Source: Oscillospiraceae bacterium | GTDB taxonomy: Bacteria > Bacillota > Clostridia > Oscillospirales > Oscillospiraceae | Direction of reading: 5' to 3' | Assembly (NCBI GenBank): GCA_017465625.1 | Contig: JAFTVV010000006.1 | Location: forward strand, 1 to 60,257 | Length of the DNA: 60,257 nucleotides | Part shown: positions 36,385 to 42,895 of the stretch, one piece after another | Numbering within the stretch: the stretch's first letter is position 1 | Layout: each line of letters starts with the position of its first letter | The notes under the pieces: generated by a model | Databases searched by the model: none | Seen by the model: the letters and a program-made list of their open reading frames with translations, nothing else | Told to the model about the DNA's origin: nothing | Made by a program: the position numbers and the translations under genes

Positions 36385-36419
36385 TATAATGGTAGTGTAC
36401 CACCTTGGTACACTACCAT
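36385..36419 (+). promoter_or_regulatory. Promoter of the CBS gene overlapped by a 14-bp-arm palindrome
   Basis: The extended -10 box TGCTATAAT ends at 36390. A perfect inverted repeat with arms 36389-36402 and 36406-36419 (ATGGTAGTGTACCA and its complement, three-base centre) begins at the -10 and covers the start site. The inner half-sites AGTGTA and TACACT resemble those reported for YtrA-type GntR repressors; this is inference. It ends about 17 bases before the ATG. Confidence 0.75.
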
Positions 36420-36435
36420 CCGAAAGGGAGCAACT

Positions 36436-36849
36436 ATGAACAATATTTTATTTTTCCTTACACCGAAGGCCATGTGTGCCTTCGTTTATGACGATTATAC
36501 CATTCGACAGGCATTGGAAAAGATGGAAGCCTCCGGTTATGCGGCTCTGCCGATCCTGAATAAGCACGGGGAGTATCGGGGCACGCTGACGGAAGGCGAC
36601 CTGCTTTGGGCGCTGAAAAATATGTGCTATATGGATATGCGTCAGGCAGAGGCGCGCCGCATTATGGAGATTACCCGTCGCAAAGACAATATTCCCGTTC
36701 GTGTAACAACCAGTATGTACGATTTGATTCAGCGTGCCAGCGGGCAGAATTTTGTACCTGTGGTGGACGATAAGGATGCATTTATCGGTATTGTCCGTCG
36801 AAGCGACATCATTAAGTACTGTATGGAAAATCTGTTTTCTCAGGACTGA
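36436..36849 (+). CDS. Small CBS-domain protein
   Basis: A 137-residue cytoplasmic protein made almost only of a pair of CBS motifs, which usually bind adenine nucleotides. CBS1 is seen as the helix-strand YTIRQALEKMEASGYAALPI with NKHGEYRGTLTEGDLL; CBS2 has TTSMYDLIQRASGQNFVPVV followed by DAFIGIVRRSDII. There is no attached enzyme or transport domain. Stand-alone CBS proteins of this size include the c-di-AMP receptor DarB/CbpB of other Firmicutes; similarity in design is clear, identity is not proven. The gene is monocistronic under a palindrome-controlled promoter. Confidence 0.85.
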   Translation: MNNILFFLTPKAMCAFVYDDYTIRQALEKMEASGYAALPILNKHGEYRGTLTEGDLLWALKNMCYMDMRQAEARRIMEITRRKDNIPVRVTTSMYDLIQRASGQNFVPVVDDKDAFIGIVRRSDIIKYCMENLFSQD

Positions 36850-36870
36850 ATTTACATAAAAAGCCATCGT

Positions 36871-36920
36871 GCCGCCCACAGTGGAGGATTTGAACCCCAT
36901 TGCTGTGGACGGCATTTTTT
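36871..36920 (+). terminator. Terminator of the CBS gene
   Basis: GCCGCCCACAG (36871-36881) pairs, with one mismatch, with CTGTGGACGGC (36903-36913), and is followed by ATTTTTTTG. The loop contains a sequence resembling a tRNA T-arm on the minus strand, which is judged accidental. Confidence 0.65.
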
Positions 36921-36936
36921 TGCAAAAAAATCCTTA

Positions 36937-36965
36937 TTGAAAAAATGAAAAAAGCTTGATACAAT
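36937..36965 (+). promoter_or_regulatory. Promoter of the XRE regulator operon
   Basis: TTGAAA (36937-36942) and TACAAT (36960-36965) are 17 bases apart, upstream of GGGAGG and the regulator ATG. Confidence 0.65.
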
Positions 36966-36995
36966 AAAATAGATGAAGTATGGGAGGCGGAAGAA

Positions 36996-37637
36996 ATGAA
37001 CGATGAGAATTTAAAAATCCGACTCGGTAAGAATATAGCGGCTTTTCGTAAGCGCAGTGATATGACGCAGGCAGCACTGGCGGAAAAAATCAATTTCTCC
37101 GACAAGGCGGTTTCTAAGTGGGAAAGAGGGGAGTCTATGCCCGATGTGCCCACGCTGGTAGAGCTTGCGGAACTGTTTGATGTAACGGTGGACGACCTGC
37201 TTAAAGACCATAATGCATTACCTGAAAATGTGGGTAAGGTAGAGCAGGTAATGGGCAGAGCCGTGGAAAAGACCCTCAAGCGCAAGGCGGACAAGCGGAT
37301 TATCGCACAGCTTTGTACGGTGCTGGTGGCCTTTATTGCGCTGCTTTGCTTTGTGATTTGCAATTCATTGGAAATAAAGAGCAGTTGGATTGCCTTCGTG
37401 TATGCAGTTCCTGTTGCCTGTTTGGTGCTGCTTGTTTTGCGCTCAGCCTGGCGGGATTTCAGAAGCAATAAGTGGCTGATTACCGGCTTGATGTGGGGCT
37501 TTTTAACCAGTCTGTACCTTTCGCTGCTTCTGTTTTTGGATCGTAGTGTCTGGACCATCTTTTTGCTGGGTGTTCCCGGTCAGATTGCCATTTTCCTGTG
37601 GTTTCGGATGCTGCACAAGATTAAAACGGGGGATTAA
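36996..37637 (+). CDS. XRE-family regulator with C-terminal membrane domain
   Basis: A 213-residue protein with an N-terminal Cro/CI-type helix-turn-helix (about 8-65, MTQAALAEKINFSDKAVSKWERG, in which SDKAVSKWE is the recognition helix) and a C-terminal half of about four hydrophobic segments between residues 98 and 205. Such membrane-linked XRE proteins are common in Clostridia, and the signal they sense is mostly unknown. It starts behind GGGAGGCGG. The cyclo-ligase gene follows after two bases, so it heads an operon of six small genes up to 40184. Confidence 0.85.
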   Translation: MNDENLKIRLGKNIAAFRKRSDMTQAALAEKINFSDKAVSKWERGESMPDVPTLVELAELFDVTVDDLLKDHNALPENVGKVEQVMGRAVEKTLKRKADKRIIAQLCTVLVAFIALLCFVICNSLEIKSSWIAFVYAVPVACLVLLVLRSAWRDFRSNKWLITGLMWGFLTSLYLSLLLFLDRSVWTIFLLGVPGQIAIFLWFRMLHKIKTGD

Positions 37638-37639
37638 GG

Positions 37640-38173
37640 ATGGATAAGCAGGAATTGCGCCGTGTGATTCGTGAAAAAAAGCGGGCAATGACACAGGAGG
37701 AGATTTTAACTGCCAGTACGCTTTTGGCTGAGCAGTTTTATCAAACGCCACAGTATAAAAATGCGAAAACCATCTACGGATATTTGCCCTATAATCAGGA
37801 GGTGCGCACCGTACCGATGCTCCGGCAGGCGTTGCTGGACGGTAAAAAAGTGGCTGTTCCCAAGGTATACGGTGACGAGATGCGCTTTATTTATATGGAA
37901 GACCTGGAGAAGACGGCAACGGGCTATGCCGGTATTCCCGAGCCTATTGCCGACGAACCGGTTGCCCACGATCCCACAGCACTGGTGCTGATGCCCGGTC
38001 TTGCTTTTGACCGCACGGGAAACCGAATGGGCTACGGCGGCGGTTTTTACGACAAATTTTTAGCAGATGAGCCCGATCATCCCACTGTAGCACTTTGCTA
38101 CGAATTTCAATTGTTGCCCAGTGTTCCACGGGAGGAATATGACGTTCCGGTGGATGTTGTATTGTGGGCGTAG
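37640..38173 (+). CDS. 5-formyltetrahydrofolate cyclo-ligase
   Basis: A 177-residue ATP-dependent enzyme converting 5-formyl-THF to 5,10-methenyl-THF in one-carbon metabolism. The N-terminal helix is MDKQELRRVIREKKRAM, with the basic nucleotide-contacting residues. YLPYNQEVRT and the C-terminal signature VLMPGLAFDRTGNRMGYGGGFYDKFL are diagnostic. Normal length. It is translationally close to the preceding regulator (two-base gap) and the following membrane protein (nine-base gap). Confidence 0.94.
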   Translation: MDKQELRRVIREKKRAMTQEEILTASTLLAEQFYQTPQYKNAKTIYGYLPYNQEVRTVPMLRQALLDGKKVAVPKVYGDEMRFIYMEDLEKTATGYAGIPEPIADEPVAHDPTALVLMPGLAFDRTGNRMGYGGGFYDKFLADEPDHPTVALCYEFQLLPSVPREEYDVPVDVVLWA

Positions 38174-38182
38174 GAGGAAAAT

Positions 38183-38758
38183 ATGCCATATCTTGCAGTG
38201 CTGGTTGTTGCAGCGTTGTGTTTTTTCGTGTTCTTTTTGATTGATAAAGGCTTTACAAAGCTGTTCCGTTCTCAGAGCCAGCACCATTCGGGAACAGCGG
38301 TACGCCTGCATAAGCGATATGCTACCATTGGCGTGCTGTTGGTTGTATTCGGTGCAGCTTGTGTGATTACGGGCATCGGTGAAAAGCTGATTTTGCTGAT
38401 TTGCGGCATTGTAATGCTGCTGACGGCGGTATTTTTGCTGGTGTATTATATGACCTTCGGTGTTTTCTATGATGCAGATGGTTTTGTACTGACCACCTTC
38501 GGCAAAAAAAGCACCACCTACCAATATAAGGAAATTGTGGGGCAGAAACTCTATAAGAGTGCCGGCAATGTGACGTTGGTGGAGATTTATCTGACGGACG
38601 GACGTACTTTTCAGCTTCAGTCCAATATGGCAGGCGCATTTGAATTTTTGGATCAGGCATTCTTGCGGTGGGTGGAGCAGACCGGCAAAACCCGGGAAGA
38701 GTGTACGTTCCACGATAAAGACAACTGTTGCTGGTTTCCCCCGGTGGAGGAAATGTGA
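38183..38758 (+). CDS. Two- or three-span membrane protein with PH-like domain
   Basis: A 191-residue protein. Hydrophobic segments lie at about 3-22, 51-68 and 71-92. The rest (about 93-165) is a small beta-rich domain with a leading DADGFVLTTFGKKSTTYQYKEIVG and VEIYLTDGRTFQLQS, the look of bacterial PH-like domains. Function is unknown. Its stop overlaps the start of the next gene (TGATG). It belongs to the small operon led by the XRE regulator. Confidence 0.7.
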   Translation: MPYLAVLVVAALCFFVFFLIDKGFTKLFRSQSQHHSGTAVRLHKRYATIGVLLVVFGAACVITGIGEKLILLICGIVMLLTAVFLLVYYMTFGVFYDADGFVLTTFGKKSTTYQYKEIVGQKLYKSAGNVTLVEIYLTDGRTFQLQSNMAGAFEFLDQAFLRWVEQTGKTREECTFHDKDNCCWFPPVEEM

Positions 38759-39369
38759 TGCACATACCCAGTGGAACGACGGATGCGTTGGAGCTTGCTT
38801 CTTTTGATGATGCGCTGAAGATCGCCAATCTTCCTCAGGAGGATTATGACGCAGGAAAGTGGCTGTACGTGCCGAATTTCTATAGCGAATACCGTTACAT
38901 ATTAGGCACGCGCGGAGAAAATCCGCTGATTTGTATTGGAATCAACCCCTCTACTGCTGCACCGGACGATCTGGATAATACCCTCAAATCTGTGGAGCGT
39001 ATTGCGCTGCATAACGGCTTCGACAGCTTTATTATGTTCAATGTGTATGCTCAACGGGCAACCAATCCTGACCAGATGGAAAAAAGCTGTAACAGCCTGC
39101 TCCATAAAGAGAATATGAAAGCCTTTTCCTATGTGCTTTCTATTTCCAAAAAGCCGGTTGTATGGGCAGCGTGGGGCACAATTATCGAAAAAAGGCCGTA
39201 TTTAAAAGACTGTCTGCAGGATATGGTGGCCATTGGACAAAGCTACGGGGCAACCTGGTGCTGTGCCGGTGCGTGCAGTAAAAAGGGGCATCCCCATCAT
39301 CCGCTGTATTTGCGTAAGGATGAAAAAACAAAACCTTTTGATGTAGAAAATTACGTTAAAACCCTATAA
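38758..39369 (+). CDS. DUF1643-family protein
   Basis: A 203-residue cytoplasmic protein with the DUF1643 signature: LICIGINPSTAAPDDLDNT is followed by FDSFIMFNVYAQRATNPDQM and VVWAAWGTIIEKRPYL. No biochemical function is established for the family; the conserved GINPS motif resembles nucleotide- or nucleic-acid-handling folds such as uracil-DNA glycosylase-like ones, but this is only suggestive. The ATG overlaps the previous stop codon (TGATG), so translation is coupled. A 30-base extension upstream is possible but has no ribosome site of its own. Confidence 0.82.
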   Translation: MHIPSGTTDALELASFDDALKIANLPQEDYDAGKWLYVPNFYSEYRYILGTRGENPLICIGINPSTAAPDDLDNTLKSVERIALHNGFDSFIMFNVYAQRATNPDQMEKSCNSLLHKENMKAFSYVLSISKKPVVWAAWGTIIEKRPYLKDCLQDMVAIGQSYGATWCCAGACSKKGHPHHPLYLRKDEKTKPFDVENYVKTL

Positions 39370-39390
39370 ATGTATGGGAAAGGATATAAA

Positions 39391-39564
39391 ATGGATCAAC
39401 AATGTGATACCTGCTGGTATTATGATTACGATGAGGAGTACGACGAGTACTACTGTATGATGGACTTGGACGAGGATGAGGTGTACCGGTATCTGCATTC
39501 CGGGCAGTCCAAATGTCCTTTCTATCGGCAGGGGGACGACTATACCCTTGCCCGTCGCCAGTAA
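39391..39564 (+). CDS. Small acidic cysteine protein (DUF6472-like)
   Basis: A 57-residue protein with the pattern CDTCWYY...YYC...KCPFY: four cysteines in a CxxC...C...C arrangement, enclosing a very acidic Asp/Glu/Tyr tract (about residues 11-33). This looks like a small metal- or zinc-binding module. The start at 39391 follows GGGAAAGGA; an earlier ATG at 39370 is less suitable. It is conserved in Clostridia as far as I can recall, with no known function. The four cysteines suggest Zn or Fe-S binding. Confidence 0.75.
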   Translation: MDQQCDTCWYYDYDEEYDEYYCMMDLDEDEVYRYLHSGQSKCPFYRQGDDYTLARRQ

Positions 39565-39587
39565 GCTGTATTGAAGGAGGTAAGAAT

Positions 39588-40184
39588 ATGCATGTTGTAT
39601 ATGAAATAATCGGCTATTGCGGCACTGCACTGGTGCTTTGCTCGATGCTGATGACTTCCGTGGTGAAGCTGCGCGTCCTCAATGCCTGCGGTTCGGTGTT
39701 CAGCGTGATTTACGCCTATGTGACGCATACTTGGCCGGTGCTGATTCTCAATGCCTGCCTGCTGATGATCAACATTTTTCAGCTTGTCCTTCTGCGCCGC
39801 AAGAAAGCGGCTTTCCATTTGGAGAGAGCGCAGATTCAGGATCGAAGCCTGCAGCATTTTTTGAACTATTATAAAAACGATATCGGGATCTATTTCCCGG
39901 AGCTGAAGCAGATGCCTGACAGGGGAGAGGTGTACATCGTCTATCACGATGTAGAGCCTGCCGGGATCCTGATTGGGGATCGGGAGGGAAGCACCATTCG
40001 TGTAGCGCTGGACTACACAACGCCCAAATATCGGGACTGCTCTGTGGCAAGCTACTTGTTCGGTCAGCTGAAGGAGCAGGGGATCGCCACCCTGATTGCC
40101 CAAAGCAATACCCCGGCCCATTATCGCTACCTGGATAAAATGGGCTTCAAGCTTCAGGGCGAAGAGCGCATCAAAAGCTTATAA
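39588..40184 (+). CDS. YgjV-like membrane domain fused to a GNAT acetyltransferase-like domain
   Basis: A 198-residue protein with two parts. The N-terminal part (about 1-75) has three hydrophobic segments resembling the YgjV inner-membrane family (IIGYCGTALVLCSMLMTSVV; VFSVIYAYVTHTWPVLILNACLL). The C-terminal part (about 95-198) looks like a GNAT fold: AGILIGDREGSTIRVALDYTTPKYRDC is followed by SVASYLFGQLKEQG and a last HYRYLDKMGFKLQG. The acetyl-CoA P-loop (usually R/QxxGxG/A) is not clearly preserved, so activity is uncertain. It starts behind AAGGAGG and closes the six-gene operon before a terminator. Confidence 0.75.
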   Translation: MHVVYEIIGYCGTALVLCSMLMTSVVKLRVLNACGSVFSVIYAYVTHTWPVLILNACLLMINIFQLVLLRRKKAAFHLERAQIQDRSLQHFLNYYKNDIGIYFPELKQMPDRGEVYIVYHDVEPAGILIGDREGSTIRVALDYTTPKYRDCSVASYLFGQLKEQGIATLIAQSNTPAHYRYLDKMGFKLQGEERIKSL

Positions 40185-40199
40185 TACATATTTCATGCA

Positions 40200-40230
40200 G
40201 CCGGGAGACAAGTGCTCCCGGCCATTTTTT
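40200..40230 (+). terminator. Terminator of the XRE-led operon
   Basis: The stem GCCGGGAG/CTCCCGGC with a seven-base loop is followed by CATTTTTTG. Confidence 0.85.
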
Positions 40231-40252
40231 GATATTTTCGTATTTTACCCTA

Positions 40253-40300
40253 TGGACAGAATGAATCTTTGTTGTTATAATACAAGTGTATAATTTTGTA
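40253..40300 (+). promoter_or_regulatory. Promoter of the rhamnose operon with short inverted repeats
   Basis: TGGACA (40253-40258) and TATAAT (40276-40281) are 17 bases apart. Downstream of the -10 there are the inverted repeats ATACA-AG-TGTAT (40280-40291) and TACAA...TTGTA (40281-40285, 40296-40300), which could be a repressor site. No rhamnose regulator gene is in the window. Confidence 0.55.
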
Positions 40301-40327
40301 AAATAATGAAAGGGAGTTTCATACAAT

Positions 40328-41623
40328 ATGAAGTATTGCCTCGCAATTGATATTGGCGCTTCCTCCGGTCGTCACATTGTGGGCTGGATGGAAAACGGTC
40401 AAATCCAAACAGAAGAAGTCCACCGTTTCCCCAATGGCGTCCACGAAGAAAACGGTCACTTGGTTTGGGATATGCCTGCGCTGCTGGAGCACGTGATTGA
40501 CGGTATTGGCAAGGCCTTTGCCAAGTATCCGACCATCGAGAGCCTTTCTGTAGATACTTGGGGCGTGGACTACGTTCTTCTGAAGAACGATCAGGAGCTG
40601 TGGCCCTGCTATGCCTACCGCGACCACCGTACAGATGATACCATTGATCTGGTACACGCAAAAGTTCCTTTTGAAGAGCTGTATGCCCGTACCGGCTGTC
40701 AGTTCCAGCTTTTTACCACCATTTATCAGCTGTATGATGATCTGCAGAATGGTCGTTTGGCGGAAGCTACCGATATGCTGCACATCCCTGAATATCTGCT
40801 GTACAAGCTGACCGGTGTAAAGGCACGGGAGTATACCGAGGCAACCACCACCGGTCTTTTGAATGCTGAAACCGGCGAATTTGACTATGAGCTGATTGAA
40901 AAATTGGGCTATCCCCGTCACCTGTTCCCTGCGATCCAGCAGCCCGGTTATGTTCTGGGCGATTTGCTGCCGGAGATTGCACAGCGTGTAGGCGGCAATT
41001 GTAAGGCAATTCTTTGTGCTACTCACGATACCGGCTCTGCGGTGGAGGGCATCCCCATGGAGGGCAACAGCCCCTACATATCCTCCGGTACGTGGAGTCT
41101 TTTGGGTGTAAAGACCCCCAAGCCCATCACCGACAAGCGCAGTATGGCAGTAAACTACTCCAACGAAGGCGGCGTAGGCTACAACCGCTATCAGAAGAAC
41201 ATTATGGGTATGTGGCTGGTTAATGAGCTGCGTCGCGACCTGTGCCCCGATGCACCCTTCCCTGAGATTGTCCGCTGGGCAGAGCAGAGCAGCTGTGAAG
41301 CGCTGGTCAATGCTGATGCACAGGAATTTTTATCTCCCAAGAGTATGAAGGAAGCATTTGACTGTGCAACAAACGGTGCACTGCACACACCCGGTGACTA
41401 TTTCCGCTGTGCATACCGTTCTCTGGCAGAGAGCTATCGCAAGGCTTTGGATGAGCTGGAAGAGAACACCGGCAAAAAGTACGACAGCCTGTATATTGTT
41501 GGCGGCGGCGCTAAGAATCGATTCTTAAACAACCTCACGGAGGCGTCTACCGGCAAGCGTGTTATTGCACTGCCCATTGAAGCTACCGCATTGGGGAACT
41601 TAAAAATTCAGTTGGAGGGTTAA
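40328..41623 (+). CDS. rhaB: Rhamnulokinase, short at the C-terminus
   Basis: A FGGY-family kinase phosphorylating L-rhamnulose to L-rhamnulose-1-phosphate. Signature parts are AIDIGASSGRHIVGW, SVDTWGVDYVLL, ATHDTGSAVEGIP, SSGTWSLLG and the nucleotide-site region YIVGGGAKNRFLNN. The protein is 431 residues, whereas characterised rhamnulokinases are about 480; it stops soon after PIEATALGNLKIQL, where about 45 more residues usually follow. Because the reading frame is otherwise intact and the next gene begins three bases later, this is more probably a natural short form than a recent frameshift. It heads the rhamnose operon. Confidence 0.92.
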   Translation: MKYCLAIDIGASSGRHIVGWMENGQIQTEEVHRFPNGVHEENGHLVWDMPALLEHVIDGIGKAFAKYPTIESLSVDTWGVDYVLLKNDQELWPCYAYRDHRTDDTIDLVHAKVPFEELYARTGCQFQLFTTIYQLYDDLQNGRLAEATDMLHIPEYLLYKLTGVKAREYTEATTTGLLNAETGEFDYELIEKLGYPRHLFPAIQQPGYVLGDLLPEIAQRVGGNCKAILCATHDTGSAVEGIPMEGNSPYISSGTWSLLGVKTPKPITDKRSMAVNYSNEGGVGYNRYQKNIMGMWLVNELRRDLCPDAPFPEIVRWAEQSSCEALVNADAQEFLSPKSMKEAFDCATNGALHTPGDYFRCAYRSLAESYRKALDELEENTGKKYDSLYIVGGGAKNRFLNNLTEASTGKRVIALPIEATALGNLKIQLEG

Positions 41624-41626
41624 TTT

Positions 41627-42880
41627 ATGAGTTTTCAGGAAGCGAGAAAGCAATACGAAGCATTGGGCATCGATGTAGAAGGTGCACTCAATAAGTTAAA
41701 GACCGTGCCTGTGGCACTGCACTGCTGGCAGGGCGATGATGTCCGCGGCTTTGATACCGACCCCAATAAGCCCTTGACCGGCGGCATTCAGACTACCGGC
41801 AATTACCCTGGCCGTGCTCGTAACCCCGAGGAGCTGATGGCGGATATCGACAAGGTCATTTCTCTGGTACCCGGTCAGGTGAAGATGAATCTGCACGCCT
41901 GCTATGCCATTTTTGACGAGGAAAACGGCGGCTGGGCTGATCGCGACCAATTAGAGCCCAAGCACTTCAAGAAGTGGGTGGATTTCTGCAAGGAGCGCGG
42001 CTTAGGCTGTGACTTCAACCCCACATTCTTCTCCCATCCCAATTGCGATCCCCTGACCCTCTCCAGCCCCAATGAAGAGACCCGTAAGTTCTGGGTGGAG
42101 CACGGCAAGGCATCCATTCGCATTTCTCAGTACCTTGCAGACGAGCTGGGTCAGCCCTGCGTTATGAACATCTGGACCGGTGACGGCTTTAAGGATATTC
42201 CTGCAGACCGTATCGGACCCCGTGCCCGTTACAAGCAGTCCTTCGATGAGATTCTCTCTGAGCCCTTCGATAAGGAAAAGGTGTTCCCCTGTGCCGAGAG
42301 CAAGGTGTTCGGCATCGGCGTGGAGAGCTATACAGTCGGCTCTGCCGAGTGGTGTCTGAAGTATGCCGCAGGTCGTGATGACTGCATCAGCCTGCTGGAT
42401 AACGGTCACTACCACCCCACTGAAGTGGTGTCCGACAAGCTGTCCTCCATCCTGGCTTATGACGATAAGGTCGCTCTGCACGTAACCCGCGGCGTCCGTT
42501 GGGACTCCGACCACGTGGTGCTGTTCGACGATGAGACCAAGGAAATCTGCAAGGAAGTTGTCCGTTGCGGTATTGACCGTGTATTCTTGGCACTGGACTA
42601 TTTTGATGCTTCCATTAACCGTATTTCTGCCTGGGTTACCGGCTTCCGTAATCTGCAGAAGGCTCTGCTGTTTGCAATGCTGCAGCCTCAGGAGAAGCTG
42701 ACCGAACTGCAAAACAGCGGCAACTGGACGGAACTGATGGTTGCGCAGGAAGAACTGAAGACTATGCCCTTCGGCGACATTTGGAATGAATACTGCATCC
42801 GCTGCGGTAAGCCTGTGGACGGTCAGTGGTTTGATGCCATCCGCAAGTACGAAGAAGAAGTACTGGTAAAAAGAGTATAA
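41627..42880 (+). CDS. rhaA: L-rhamnose isomerase
   Basis: A 417-residue metal-dependent isomerase converting L-rhamnose to L-rhamnulose. Family hallmarks are HCWQGDDVRGFD near the N-terminus, KMNLHACYA, CDFNPTFFSHP, MNIWTGDGFKDIPADR, the metal-ligand region ESYTVGSAEWCLKYAAGRDD, LDNGHYHPTEVVSDKL and HVTRGVRWDSDHVVLF. The length is normal. The gene lies between kinase and aldolase, all in pathway use and with short gaps. Confidence 0.97.
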   Translation: MSFQEARKQYEALGIDVEGALNKLKTVPVALHCWQGDDVRGFDTDPNKPLTGGIQTTGNYPGRARNPEELMADIDKVISLVPGQVKMNLHACYAIFDEENGGWADRDQLEPKHFKKWVDFCKERGLGCDFNPTFFSHPNCDPLTLSSPNEETRKFWVEHGKASIRISQYLADELGQPCVMNIWTGDGFKDIPADRIGPRARYKQSFDEILSEPFDKEKVFPCAESKVFGIGVESYTVGSAEWCLKYAAGRDDCISLLDNGHYHPTEVVSDKLSSILAYDDKVALHVTRGVRWDSDHVVLFDDETKEICKEVVRCGIDRVFLALDYFDASINRISAWVTGFRNLQKALLFAMLQPQEKLTELQNSGNWTELMVAQEELKTMPFGDIWNEYCIRCGKPVDGQWFDAIRKYEEEVLVKRV

Positions 42881-42895
42881 TCAGGAGGCAGTAAA

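Noticed and set aside
36880-36900. A tRNA T-arm-like sequence (GGTTCAAATCC on the minus strand), as in a tRNA remnant or attachment site
   Set aside because: No acceptor stem, D-arm or anticodon arm is present, and it lies in the loop of a good terminator hairpin.
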